Below are positions 44,411-53,993 of a stretch of DNA of 64,000 nucleotides, one piece after another. Position 1 is the first letter of the stretch. Each line of letters begins with the position of its first letter. This stretch comes from Knufia peltigerae (Eukaryota; Ascomycota; Eurotiomycetes; Chaetothyriales; Trichomeriaceae): positions 149,078 through 213,077 of the forward strand of contig JAPDRN010000054.1 in the NCBI GenBank assembly GCA_030247855.1, in the 5' to 3' direction. The notes under the pieces are model-generated. The model was given only the letters and a program-made list of their open reading frames with translations, had not been told where the DNA came from and made no database searches. The position numbers and the translations under genes are program-made.

Positions 44411-45628
44411 GTTCGACCGAGAAATCGACGACTCGCTGGTGCGCCCGTTGTCCCGCTTCAGCTTGGGCGACATGAAAGGATGTTCCAGGAACCGGTACGA
44501 AAGCACGGACAGCGGCATCGTGATCGCCACGACGATCACCGGCATGAGCAGGTACATGGTTCGCGTATTCAAGCCTGGCAGGTACCCGTGCTGGAAGAAC
44601 TTGTGCACCACGTAGGCTACCAGCAGATGCCAGAGATACACCGAGTAACTGATACGGCCCATGTCCAGCGAGAACCGGTTCACCAGCCAGCGACGATCCG
44701 GTTGACGGGACAACCCCAGCATGAGGAACCAGAAGAACAGCGGGGCACAGAGCAGAACGAACTGCAGGTTGTGGGAGCGGATGAGCTCAGCCGGCATGGT
44801 CATCGTCGACAGGGACAGCATCAGCGCCAGTATCAGCACGAAGGGCTGCGCCAGGTAATCCACCAGCGACTGCCAACGCTCCAGCGACGCGCGGATGCGG
44901 CGGTCCAGGATCGCTGCACTCATGCCCAAGTAGAACGCCAGGAACAGCGCGGCGTCGGTTTCACCTCGCCATTGCGTCACCACGTCGGTCAAACCGATGG
45001 ACAGCACCACCAGCACGAACGTCAGGCCACGCCAGCTGCGGGTCAGGGCAGCTACGATGGGCAGTGCGATGTAGAACAGCCACTCCCAGCGCAGCGTCCA
45101 GAGGTTGTTGATTCTCGACACCGCTTCGGGCACGAATACGTCGTGGACGCCGCCTGCGAAATAGAAGGCATAGTTGCGCAGCGCCGACAGCAGCTGTTCC
45201 ATGTTCGGGCGTGGGAAACCGGCCACCACCCATTCATACAGGATCGCAGCGGTCACCATGCCAACCATCGCCGGCACCAGGCGGCGCAGGCGCTTCTCGT
45301 AGAAGGTGTTCAGGTTCAGTCGATCTGCCAGCACCATGCTCCAGAACAGGTAGCCGGTGAGCATGAAGAACCAGATGACGCCGCTCTGCCCCAGGTAGCT
45401 GGATGCCTTCGACCCCGCCCCCTGACCGGCTGCGTAGAAGTACATGGTGGTATGCGAAAATACCACCAGCGTCGCGGCCACACCCCGCAGTGATTCCAGT
45501 GGCTTGCTGAAATTTGCCGAATAGCTGGCCGCTGGCGCCTTGAACAGGCGCATGCACACGGTTGCATAGAGCGCGGCAAGGGGAACAAGCGCAAAGCAGT
45601 AGGCCAGCAGGATCCATTCAAAGCGCAT
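44408..45628 (-). CDS. Membrane acyltransferase family 3 (OafA-like), paralogue 2
   Basis: A 406-residue multi-pass protein. Motifs: ESLRGVAATLVVFSHTTMYF (R...H), FMLTGYLFWSMVLADRLNLNTFYEKRLRRLVPAMV, LWTLRWEWLFYIALPI and ISYSVYLWHLLVAYVVHKFF. It very likely O-acetylates sugars of the polysaccharide made by this cluster. The ATG at 45628 (MRFEWILL) starts 4 nt after the Rmd-like gene ends, in one operon. The open frame to 45757 is rejected. Similar in order of motifs to the protein at 33005-34195. Confidence 0.88.
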   Translation of the reverse strand: MRFEWILLAYCFALVPLAALYATVCMRLFKAPAASYSANFSKPLESLRGVAATLVVFSHTTMYFYAAGQGAGSKASSYLGQSGVIWFFMLTGYLFWSMVLADRLNLNTFYEKRLRRLVPAMVGMVTAAILYEWVVAGFPRPNMEQLLSALRNYAFYFAGGVHDVFVPEAVSRINNLWTLRWEWLFYIALPIVAALTRSWRGLTFVLVVLSIGLTDVVTQWRGETDAALFLAFYLGMSAAILDRRIRASLERWQSLVDYLAQPFVLILALMLSLSTMTMPAELIRSHNLQFVLLCAPLFFWFLMLGLSRQPDRRWLVNRFSLDMGRISYSVYLWHLLVAYVVHKFFQHGYLPGLNTRTMYLLMPVIVVAITMPLSVLSYRFLEHPFMSPKLKRDNGRTSESSISRSN

Positions 45629-45632
45629 GAAC

Positions 45633-46514
45633 TCACTCCTGGCCGCTGTGCTCTTCAAGCAAACGGGCAAGCACCTGGTCCAGGGGAGTGAAGTCACCGC
45701 TGAATCCCACGCTGGAGCGCAGGTGCGAGGGGTCTGCCACCAGCCGGGAAATGTCATCCTTTCTGACGTGCTGATGGACTTGGCGCAGCTCGGGCAGGTG
45801 GCCGGACAAGGACGCCAGACAGTCGATCACATCACGCACCGAATGACCGATCCCGGTACCGATGTTGATCGTGTCGTTGCGCAGGGGCCGACTGGCCAAG
45901 GCAACCATGACGTCGACAAAATCCTCGACGGCGACATAGTCGCGGACCGGTTCGAGGTTGCCGATATCGATGGATGGGCTCCTGCGGGCGAAATGACCGA
46001 CCAGTTTGGGCACCAGGAACAGCGGACTCTGGCCTCGGCCAATGATGTTGAACGGCCTGACGACGGTGATCTGTCGATCATTGCCGTACTTGCGCAGCAA
46101 CTGCTCCATGCCGTACTTGCTGATCGAATAGTGGTTCAACGGGTGCGGAACCAGGCTTTCCGCCAGCAACGGAGCCTCCTGCTGGCCATAGACACCGGCC
46201 GTGCTCGTGCACAGCATCCCGCCCTGCCCCTGCCCGAACTCAAGCATCGCTTCGAACAGATTCTCGGTGCCGAGCACGTTGACGCGATAGAACTCGGCGG
46301 GATTGGACCGCTGCACGAAGGCGTAGCCTGCCAGATGAACCAGGACGTCGAACTCGCGCCCGGCCATGGCCACCCGCACGGCGTCCATGTTGGTCAGGTC
46401 TACGCGATCACCATTGGGCTGGTTCAACGCCTGGACATCCATGCCGGCCTGCACCAGCCCGCGGGCCAGCGCCTTGCCGAGGAAACCGGTGGCGCCGGTG
46501 ATCAGAATTCTCAT
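45633..46514 (-). CDS. rmd: NAD(P)-dependent sugar epimerase/reductase, probable GDP-4-keto-6-deoxymannose reductase
   Basis: A 293-residue extended SDR with nucleotide loop ITGATGFLGKALARGL, HLAGYAFVQRSNP, active-site YSISKYGMEQLL (Y-x3-K) and VVRPFNIIGRGQSP. Length and presence of gmd in the same cluster suggest Rmd, which reduces the Gmd product to GDP-D-rhamnose. Other options are a GDP-fucose/talose type reductase or a different 4-ketosugar epimerase; sequence alone does not settle it. Its start codon lies on the last base of the glycosyltransferase stop. Confidence 0.65.
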   Translation of the reverse strand: MRILITGATGFLGKALARGLVQAGMDVQALNQPNGDRVDLTNMDAVRVAMAGREFDVLVHLAGYAFVQRSNPAEFYRVNVLGTENLFEAMLEFGQGQGGMLCTSTAGVYGQQEAPLLAESLVPHPLNHYSISKYGMEQLLRKYGNDRQITVVRPFNIIGRGQSPLFLVPKLVGHFARRSPSIDIGNLEPVRDYVAVEDFVDVMVALASRPLRNDTINIGTGIGHSVRDVIDCLASLSGHLPELRQVHQHVRKDDISRLVADPSHLRSSVGFSGDFTPLDQVLARLLEEHSGQE

Positions 46515-49500
46515 CAGTGCAGATCCTTGATGCTGTCAGCGTGCTCGCGAGTGGCGAGCGTTATCGGGGGCGCAGGTAGCTCAGCGACCAGATCGCGCGC
46601 GAATTCCCGCCAGGACGCATGTGTTTTCTCGCCGGCAATAAGGGCTTCGCGCGCCGCCAGCAGTTCAGGCTGCGAATAATAGGCCTGCATGGCGATCTTC
46701 CATCCCTTGACGTCACGCGGGTCGATGTAATCGGCGTACTTGCCGCCAGTCTCGCGCAGCGGCGGAACGTCTGCTGCCAGACAGAACTTGCCATACGCCA
46801 ACGACTCGGAGATGGGTAGCGCCGCGCCTTCATAGAACGAAGGAAGCAGGGTGAAGCTGCAGTTGCGGTAAAGCACGCGCAGTTCTTCATCGGTCGGCTG
46901 CAACAGCACCAGATGGCGGGCCACGCGCGTGTCATTGCGCAGCTGCTGCATCAACCCCTCCACCAGCCAGCCTTGCCGACCCGCGAACACCAGGGTCGGA
47001 ACCGTGGCGGGATCAACCTCGGGATCATCGAGCCACTTCACCAATGCCTGATACAGCACCTCGTGATTCTTGCGGATCTGAATGGTTCCCACTGACAGCA
47101 GGTACCCACCTTCAATACCCAGTTCCTTGAGAACGGCAGCATCTTCCTCGCGTGGCATCAGCTCGTCGGCCTCGAACTCGGCACCCAGGCGCAGCCCCTT
47201 GGTCCGCGGCAATACATCCAGCCGATAGCGCGCCATCAGGCGCTCGCCGTCCCTGCGCGCGGTATTGCCGCCGAACAGAACGACATCGCTGGTATGGCAG
47301 ACCCAGTAGAAGAAGATCTCGTACAGCTTCCTGATTTCCGGCTGATAGAAGTGAGGCTCCAGCAGCGGAATCATGTCGTGCACGAGATACGCGGTGCGGA
47401 TACGCGTCTTCTCACGGATGATCGAAATGGCCTGCAGGTAGGTCGACTCCCAGTCCAGGCCCACCGACAACACACGGTCGCCGGCCTCAAACGGGTGATC
47501 GATGATGCGCAGCGGCTTGCGGTCAAAGCTCAGCGCCTGGCCGTCGGCAGGCATCTTCGGCCCTGCCATGTCGCGGATCTCCGGCAACGGCGCCGGACGC
47601 GCGACCGGCGCCGAACCGCGGCTGGTCAGCGCCGCCAGTTCATCGTTGCTTCCGCCCTTGACCATACGGTAAAGGCCCGCCATCACCGAGGCGGGAAGCA
47701 GGCTGGCCAGGTGCAGCAGTGCCGTCTTGACGCGGCCGCGGCGCGAAGGCTGTGCCACCATCATCTGGCCAAAGACCTGGCTGGCCATGTCCCGGCCTGC
47801 CATCCCCGCAGCGCCCTGCTCGTGCCGGGCCTGCTCGATGAGCTGCCGCTTGTAGGCCATGTGGTCGTGATAGGCCTGCGGGTAGTCGGAGCGACTGCGG
47901 GTAAGCCACGGCAGCTCCACTGCGGTGAGCTCCACGAACTCGACGTCATTGCCATTGCGGCGGGTCTCGAAGAACTGCACGCGCGAAGACGGATCGCGGT
48001 TCAGTTCCCATGCCGTTCCCAACTCGACACGAGGAATGCCGTCGGCACTGCCATAGTGATTGTTGGTCAGGGTCAAATCCAGCCACAGGCGTGACGACGG
48101 CGGATTTACATTCGCCGGGAAATCGAAGGCCAGCAGATGCTGGTGAATATCCTTGGCCGTGTCACGCCAAGGCTTGTTCCGCCAGTTCTGGCGGATGTGC
48201 GCCTCGCGCGCCTTCAACGCCTGTTCGTCAACGGTGTAGCGGGCAATCAGCCGCGCCCACTCCGAAGGCTCATGCGGATCGGCGTAGTCGATCAGATCCC
48301 TGCCGATCTCGCGCATCGGCGCAACATCGGAAGAAATGCAGAACTTGGTGAACGACAGGCTCTCCGGCAACGTCAGGTTCCAGCCTTCGTACAGCGTCGG
48401 CATCAGCGTCATGCGGCAGTTGCGGTACAACGCGTCCAGCTCTTCGTCCGAGGGACGCACGAACTGCACGTAGGGAGAGACGCGCTCATCCTCCTTGAAA
48501 ACGTGTACCAGAGCAGCGGCGCCATAAAGCCCGCCGGCGACCACCAGCTTGGGCAGCGGCTGCGCGGGATCCAGCCCGTAGGCCTCCGGCTTCTCGATCA
48601 TCTCCCGGTAGGCCCGGTGCAGTACCCCATGATTCTTGCGCGGTTCGACCGAGCCGACGCACAGCATGTACTTGCCTGCTTCCAGCCCCATCCGATCCAG
48701 CAGCGCCTTGGTGGCGGCATCGTCGAGGGGCTGCAGTGCGGCGTTGGGAACGTCGCCGAAACGCACCGGTTGCCCCGGAGGAACCGGCAGGGACAACTCA
48801 CGCTGGATCTGCTGGGAATCCAGACGGGCGGTGTTGCCCCCATAGAAGACCAGATCACAGTGGGTGGAGATCCACTTGAAGTACTTCAGGAACTCAGCTT
48901 CGGAATTGCTGCCGTACAGGAACTTGGTCTTGGGGTTGATCAGGATCGTGTCATAGATCAGGTAGGACAGATGCAGCCGATACGCCATCGACTCGCGGAC
49001 GCGACCATAGATCGCCTCCTTGTTGCTGTCCTTCCAGCCGCAGGAGAACAGCACATCCCCGGGCGAAAACGGATGATCCGGCGCGGAGGGCGTGCTGGCA
49101 ACGTTGACGCGCTTGACCTGCTGGGCCGGTACCGGGCTTCCCTGGAACATCAGGTAGAACGGCCGGGTCACGTAGTACAGGGCCCGGGCAAGCGGCAACG
49201 GCATCACACTCATCAAGCCCTGCATGGCCAGCTTCGCATGCTGTCCGCGGCTCGCCCCTGAGCGGAATTCCTTCAACGGCAACGGCAACGCCGAGGCATC
49301 GCCGATCGAACTCGGGGACACTTTCCGGGAACGGTGGTTGAGAAAACCCTCCACCGGCGTCGCCGCGAGCAACAGCCAGCCCAGATCAACACGTGCGACT
49401 TCCTCGATACCGTCGCCGGCCGGATTCAAGCGACAGAACCGGACGTCGTCGGAAACCTTTGCCATGTTGTAGGCAATTTCCAGTTCAGCTCGGATGATGC

Positions 49501-49555
49501 CGACCACGCCTCCGGTAAAGGACGAGATATTGCTGATGTCTACCCAGATGCTCAT
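46514..49555 (-). CDS. Two-module GT4 glycosyltransferase
   Basis: A 1013-residue cytoplasmic enzyme built of two copies of the same design. Module 1 (about 1-480) starts IWVDISNISSFTGGVVGIIRAELE and ends with donor-site E-x7-E in LYEGWNLTLPESLSFTKF. Module 2 (about 490-1013) starts LWLDLTLTNNHYGSADGIPRVELG and has FYEGAALPISESLAYGKF. Both contain FYGGNTARLD / LFGGNTARRD and a VGS(V/T)(E/Q)-x-RKNH motif. Probably adds rhamnose or mannose residues to the O-chain, each module possibly making a different linkage. Start at 49555 (MSIWVDISN); open to 49690. Confidence 0.87.
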   Translation of the reverse strand: MSIWVDISNISSFTGGVVGIIRAELEIAYNMAKVSDDVRFCRLNPAGDGIEEVARVDLGWLLLAATPVEGFLNHRSRKVSPSSIGDASALPLPLKEFRSGASRGQHAKLAMQGLMSVMPLPLARALYYVTRPFYLMFQGSPVPAQQVKRVNVASTPSAPDHPFSPGDVLFSCGWKDSNKEAIYGRVRESMAYRLHLSYLIYDTILINPKTKFLYGSNSEAEFLKYFKWISTHCDLVFYGGNTARLDSQQIQRELSLPVPPGQPVRFGDVPNAALQPLDDAATKALLDRMGLEAGKYMLCVGSVEPRKNHGVLHRAYREMIEKPEAYGLDPAQPLPKLVVAGGLYGAAALVHVFKEDERVSPYVQFVRPSDEELDALYRNCRMTLMPTLYEGWNLTLPESLSFTKFCISSDVAPMREIGRDLIDYADPHEPSEWARLIARYTVDEQALKAREAHIRQNWRNKPWRDTAKDIHQHLLAFDFPANVNPPSSRLWLDLTLTNNHYGSADGIPRVELGTAWELNRDPSSRVQFFETRRNGNDVEFVELTAVELPWLTRSRSDYPQAYHDHMAYKRQLIEQARHEQGAAGMAGRDMASQVFGQMMVAQPSRRGRVKTALLHLASLLPASVMAGLYRMVKGGSNDELAALTSRGSAPVARPAPLPEIRDMAGPKMPADGQALSFDRKPLRIIDHPFEAGDRVLSVGLDWESTYLQAISIIREKTRIRTAYLVHDMIPLLEPHFYQPEIRKLYEIFFYWVCHTSDVVLFGGNTARRDGERLMARYRLDVLPRTKGLRLGAEFEADELMPREEDAAVLKELGIEGGYLLSVGTIQIRKNHEVLYQALVKWLDDPEVDPATVPTLVFAGRQGWLVEGLMQQLRNDTRVARHLVLLQPTDEELRVLYRNCSFTLLPSFYEGAALPISESLAYGKFCLAADVPPLRETGGKYADYIDPRDVKGWKIAMQAYYSQPELLAAREALIAGEKTHASWREFARDLVAELPAPPITLATREHADSIKDLH

Positions 49556-49794
49556 TGGAGAAGTTGGCCGCCTGTACTGGTTATTGATTGTCCATACATG
49601 CCGTGGTGGTCGGCATGTCCTGAATTGCATCGATGGCGCTATGCGCTGTGGATCGGAAGATGTGGCCTGCAGACCGGCATCCGCGAACAAAGCGTGCCAT
49701 TTGCGTCATCTGTTATCTGGTCATCCTAGCACTGGCCAAACGCCCATAAAGTCACATTTTCCCCGCAGGATGAACACACCCGGACGACATCGGT
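49556..49794. other. Spacer within the O-antigen region
   Basis: A 239-bp gap between two glycosyltransferase genes on the same strand. It is less GC-rich than the surrounding genes, contains no convincing gene, and may hold a promoter for the larger glycosyltransferase. Confidence 0.4.
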
Positions 49795-51045
49795 TCAACC
49801 CGCCGCGCAGCCCAGCGCTGCCCGCAACTGGCTGGCCACTGTGGCCGGCGCCAGAACCCTGGCCACCTTTTCCCGGCCGCGCTGGGCCAGCGCCTGCGAG
49901 GCCGATCGATGTTCGAATACCCAACGCATTTTTTCCGCTGCATCGTCAACACTGGGATCGGCCCATCGCATGCCCTCGCCGCCAGCGTAGTCACCACTAC
50001 CCACGGCCACCATCCTGTGCTCGACCAGCAGGGCCGAGTCGGCGTCCTGGAACTCCATGTTCCCGGACCAGCCGGTTGCGATGACGGGCTTTCCACGCGC
50101 CATGCATTCGGCCATGCCCAATCCAAATCCTTCTGCCCGGTGCAGCGATACGTAACAGTCGCAACAGCGCTGCAGCGCCCCCCAGTGTGCGGCAGCCAGA
50201 GGACCGTTGCGGACCATGATGCGCGGGTCCTTCGCGGCAGCCACCAGCAATTGCCGGAACGCGTCGTCGTTCTGCTCACCATGCCCGGTCTTGATCACCA
50301 GTCTGACATCATCGCCGGTGCCACCAAAAGCCCGCAGGAAAGCAGCAATGGTCGCCAGCGGATTCTTTCGATTGATCGACGAGAAGAAATCGAAGCTCAC
50401 GAGGAAGACAAATGCATCCTCATTCAGGCCAAATGCCGCACGCGACAAGCCGCTGTCGGGACCGACATACAACGGCAACCCGATCTTGTGCACTTTGACG
50501 TCACGGTAGGCACGCACCGCGTCGCCGACGAAATCGGTCGCGACCACGATCCCGTCGAAATCATCGGTTGCACTGAGCCATGCTCTGGGCAGCGTTTCCA
50601 GCTCCCAGAACCAGCTTGCCAGCCGCCGCTCGGGCCGCTGCGGAATCAGCGGCTTCACAGAGGCCCAGATATCCGGGTTCACGCATATCAGATCAGTCTG
50701 GTGCAACGGCAGGTCCACCGAACACCCCGGCACATCCCATTGTAAGCGCGCATGTGGAAGCGCCAGCGGGATGTCGTGCAGTGTTACATCGATGCCGTTG
50801 GCGGCAAACGCACGTGCATACAGGCGCGCGCTCTCCCCCAGGCCCAGCTGCCGTGACAGCAGGCCATAGAGGTTGATCGATGGCCCGGTGCCAGCCAGGT
50901 CCCGCGCCGGCGGCGGCAGCGAGGCGGGCACCGCGGGCAATTCCGGGAAACGGTTCTGTCGCGCGCGTGCGGCGGCAGCCGAAGGCAGGATGCGCCCCAG
51001 CTGACGACGAAGATGGCGCACAGCGCGGCCCAGCGTTTGCTTCAT
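49795..51045 (-). CDS. GT4-like glycosyltransferase
   Basis: A 416-residue protein with a basic N-terminal stretch (GRAVRHLRRQLGR) and then INLYGLLSRQLGLGESARLYARAFAANGIDV, the acceptor-side loop of GT-B enzymes. The donor domain has FDFFSSINRKNPLATIAAFLRAF, VIKTGH, and the E-x7-E motif in HRAEGFGLGMAECMARGKPVIATGWSGN. Likely a rhamnosyl/mannosyltransferase for the O-chain; the acceptor is unknown. The start at 51045 (MKQTLGRAV) is chosen; the frame stays open to 51354 into gmd. Confidence 0.85.
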   Translation of the reverse strand: MKQTLGRAVRHLRRQLGRILPSAAAARARQNRFPELPAVPASLPPPARDLAGTGPSINLYGLLSRQLGLGESARLYARAFAANGIDVTLHDIPLALPHARLQWDVPGCSVDLPLHQTDLICVNPDIWASVKPLIPQRPERRLASWFWELETLPRAWLSATDDFDGIVVATDFVGDAVRAYRDVKVHKIGLPLYVGPDSGLSRAAFGLNEDAFVFLVSFDFFSSINRKNPLATIAAFLRAFGGTGDDVRLVIKTGHGEQNDDAFRQLLVAAAKDPRIMVRNGPLAAAHWGALQRCCDCYVSLHRAEGFGLGMAECMARGKPVIATGWSGNMEFQDADSALLVEHRMVAVGSGDYAGGEGMRWADPSVDDAAEKMRWVFEHRSASQALAQRGREKVARVLAPATVASQLRAALGCAAG

Positions 51046-51149
51046 CACCACTTTCCCCTGCCTGCCGCAGGAGCCGCAGGCAAGCCGGAAGCCGACTTGC
51101 CTGCAGAACGCCGTGACGCCTGCGAAGGAAGCAGAGCGCTCATCGAGCT

Positions 51150-52118
51150 TCAGCCGCCCAGGCGACGCATGTCGGCATCCACCATCATGGTGATCAGGTC
51201 TTCCAGGCTGGTCTTCGGCTGCCAGCCCAGCTTTTCTTTGGCTTTGCCCGGGTTGCCGAGCAGCACTTCCACTTCTGCAGGGCGGAAGAACTTCGGATCG
51301 ATCACCACGTGGTCGTCCATCTTCAAACCCACGTGGCGGAAGGCGATATCGCACATCTCGCGCACCGTCGTGGTGACACCGGTTGCGACCACATAATCGT
51401 CAGCCTTTTCCTGCTGCATCATCAGCCACATGGCTTCGACGTAATCGCCGGCAAAGCCCCAATCGCGCTTTGAGTCGATATTGCCCAGTGACAGCTCGGA
51501 CTGCATGCCCAGCTTGATCCGGGCCACGGCGTCGGTCACCTTGCGGGTGACGAACTCGATCCCGCGCAGGGGAGACTCGTGATTGAACAGGATGCCGCTG
51601 GATGCGTGGATATTGAAGCTCTCGCGATAGTTCACCGTCAGCCAGTGGGCCATCAGCTTCGCGCAGCCATAGGGGCTGCGGGGATAGAAGGGCGTCTTCT
51701 CATCCTGCAGGTCTGCCTGGATCAGGCCAAACATCTCACTGGTCGAGGCCTGGTAGAAATGCGCCTGCGGATTGACCACGCGGACGGCCTCGAGCACGTT
51801 GAGCGCGCCAAGCCCGTCGACCTTCACTGTCAGCAACGGTTGATCCCACGAGCTTCCGACGAAGCTCTGGGCACCCAGGTTGTAGACCTCGTCAGCCTTG
51901 GTCGCATCCATCGCGCGGACCATGGAAGACAGATCCGTCAGATCGCCATCATGCAGAGTGACTTCGTTCTCGATGCCGAGTTCGCGAAGACGCCAGATGG
52001 TGTCCGAACTCCGGCGCGCAAGCACGCCATGGACGCGGTAGCCCTTGGAGAGCAACAGCTTGGAAAGATAGGCGCCGTCCTGACCGGTGATGCCGGTGAT
52101 CAAAGCACTCTTAGACAT
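51150..52118 (-). CDS. gmd: GDP-mannose 4,6-dehydratase
   Basis: A 322-residue extended SDR enzyme making GDP-4-keto-6-deoxy-D-mannose. It starts MSKSALITGITGQDGAYLSKLLL, has QSFVGSSWDQP, STSEMFGL, active-site YGCAKLMAHW (Y-x3-K) and the family motif FNHESPLRG. Length matches the short bacterial form (as in P. aeruginosa) rather than the 370-residue E. coli form. AAGGG precedes its ATG. It uses the GDP-mannose made by XanB and, with the Rmd-like reductase, points to GDP-D-rhamnose. Confidence 0.95.
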   Translation of the reverse strand: MSKSALITGITGQDGAYLSKLLLSKGYRVHGVLARRSSDTIWRLRELGIENEVTLHDGDLTDLSSMVRAMDATKADEVYNLGAQSFVGSSWDQPLLTVKVDGLGALNVLEAVRVVNPQAHFYQASTSEMFGLIQADLQDEKTPFYPRSPYGCAKLMAHWLTVNYRESFNIHASSGILFNHESPLRGIEFVTRKVTDAVARIKLGMQSELSLGNIDSKRDWGFAGDYVEAMWLMMQQEKADDYVVATGVTTTVREMCDIAFRHVGLKMDDHVVIDPKFFRPAEVEVLLGNPGKAKEKLGWQPKTSLEDLITMMVDADMRRLGG

Positions 52119-52225
52119 TGATTTTTCCCTTGTTGGATGAATTCGTGAGCATGCCTGCCTCGATCAGGCACACATCGCGCTCAATGCAGCCCTGCATGGT
52201 ATACGTTTCTGCCCAGCATCCCCGA

Positions 52226-53404
52226 TTACCGGGCTTCCAGCGCGCGCTCAAGATCCACCTGCAGATCCCCCAGGTCCTCAACCCCTACACTCAGCCTTAC
52301 CAGCGCATCACTGATGCCCAGCTGCTCGCGGCGTGCCACCGGGATCGACGCATGGGTCATCACCGCCGGGTGGTTCACCAGGCTTTCCACCCCGCCCAGC
52401 GACTCGGCCAGGGTGAACAGTTCGGTCTTCTCGCAGAAGCGCTTGGCCGCGTCGAAACCGCCCTTCAGCACGATCGAGACGATGCCGCCGTAACCGGTCA
52501 TCTGCTTGCCCGCCAGCGCGTGCTGCGGGTGCGAAGGCAGGCCCGGGTAAATCACCTTTTCCACGGCCGGGTGCGTTTCCAGCCACTTGGCCAGGGCCAT
52601 CGCGTTGGCGCAGTGCGCCTTCATGCGCAGCGGCAGGGTCTTCAGGCCACGCAGTGCCAGGAAGCTGTCGAACGGGCCCTGCACGCCACCCACCGAGTTC
52701 TGCAGGAAGGCCATCTGCTCGGCCAGTTCGGCGTTGTCACCGACCACCACCATGCCACCGACCATGTCCGAGTGGCCATTGAGGTACTTGGTGGCCGAGT
52801 GCAGCACCAGGTCCGCGCCCAGTTCCAGCGGACGCTGCAGCATCGGCGACGCGAAGGTGTTGTCGACCACCACGATCAGGCCATGGCGCTTGGCGATGGC
52901 GGCGACCGCGGCGATGTCCACGATCTTCAGCATCGGGTTGGTGGGGGTCTCGATCCACACCATCTTGGTCTTCGGGGTGATCGCCGCCTCGAAGGCAGCC
53001 AGATCAGTCAGGTCGACAAAGCTGAAGTCCAGCCCGGCGGTGCGACGACGCACGCGTTCGAACAAGCGGAAGCTGCCGCCATAGATGTCGTCCATCGCCA
53101 CCACGTGGCTGCCGGCATCCAGCAGTTCGATCACCGTCGAGCTGGCGGCCATGCCCGACGCAAAGGCGAAGCCACGGGTACCGCCTTCCAGCGAGGCCAC
53201 GCAACGCTCGTAGGCGAAGCGGGTCGGATTGTGCGTGCGCGAATACTCGAAGCCCTGGTGCTCGCCGGGGCTGGACTGCGCATAGGTCGAGGTGGCGTAG
53301 ATCGGCGGCATCACTGCGCCGGTGCTCGGGTCGGGCGACTGGCCGCCATGGATGGCCAGGGTGGCCAGCGCCAGCGCGCGGTCCGGGGAAGAAGCGTTGG
53401 ACAT
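52226..53404 (-). CDS. metB: Cystathionine gamma-synthase (Cys/Met PLP enzyme)
   Basis: A 392-residue PLP enzyme of methionine/cysteine metabolism. It has YSRTHNPTRFAYERC, FASGMAASSTVIELL, the Schiff-base lysine in SATKYLNGHSDMVGG and RLSVGVEDLGDLQVDLERAL near the end. Family members act as gamma-synthase or gamma-lyase; with cystathionine beta-synthase just upstream on the same strand, reverse transsulfuration (gamma-lyase) is possible too. The gene is the right border of the xanthomonad LPS locus. Confidence 0.92.
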   Translation of the reverse strand: MSNASSPDRALALATLAIHGGQSPDPSTGAVMPPIYATSTYAQSSPGEHQGFEYSRTHNPTRFAYERCVASLEGGTRGFAFASGMAASSTVIELLDAGSHVVAMDDIYGGSFRLFERVRRRTAGLDFSFVDLTDLAAFEAAITPKTKMVWIETPTNPMLKIVDIAAVAAIAKRHGLIVVVDNTFASPMLQRPLELGADLVLHSATKYLNGHSDMVGGMVVVGDNAELAEQMAFLQNSVGGVQGPFDSFLALRGLKTLPLRMKAHCANAMALAKWLETHPAVEKVIYPGLPSHPQHALAGKQMTGYGGIVSIVLKGGFDAAKRFCEKTELFTLAESLGGVESLVNHPAVMTHASIPVARREQLGISDALVRLSVGVEDLGDLQVDLERALEAR

Positions 53405-53528
53405 GTCGTTTCCTGATTGGCGCCGATGACCGGCGCCGTCGAAGGAGCGGGAGTCTATCAGCGCGGCCTTAACGAGCTTTGACGCGGATAAACCGGGGAT
53501 TCAGCAGCGAATTGCGGCGATAAACGCC

Positions 53529-53946
53529 TTACTGAACGCGCCGACGCAGGTAATTCAGCAGATCGATGCGGGTGATCAGGCCGAGGAAGGCGTCACCATC
53601 CATCACGATAGCCACCTGGCCACGGTCGAATACCGGCAGCAGCGCCTCGATGGGCGACTTCACATCCAGCCGGTCCAGCTTGCTGACCATGGCGGTGGCC
53701 ACCGGGTCGCGGAAGCGTGCTTCATCGCCATAGACATGCAGCAGCACGTCGCTTTCGTCGACGATGCCGACCAGCTGGTCGCCATCCATCACCGGCAGCT
53801 GCGACACGTCATACAGCTTCATGCGCTGGTAGGCGGTGGTCAGCAGGTCGTTCGGGCCGATCACCACGGTGTCGCGCTGGCCGTACGGGCGCAGGATCAG
53901 GTCGCGCAGGTCGCCGTGCTGCGGGCGCTCAAGGAAACCGTTGTCC

Positions 53947-53993
<47 letters not shown>

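Noticed and set aside
39593..52118. Recent insertion by a mobile element
   Set aside because: The O-antigen genes look variable by content, but no transposase, integrase or direct-repeat boundaries were seen; exchange by homologous recombination in the flanks is more likely.
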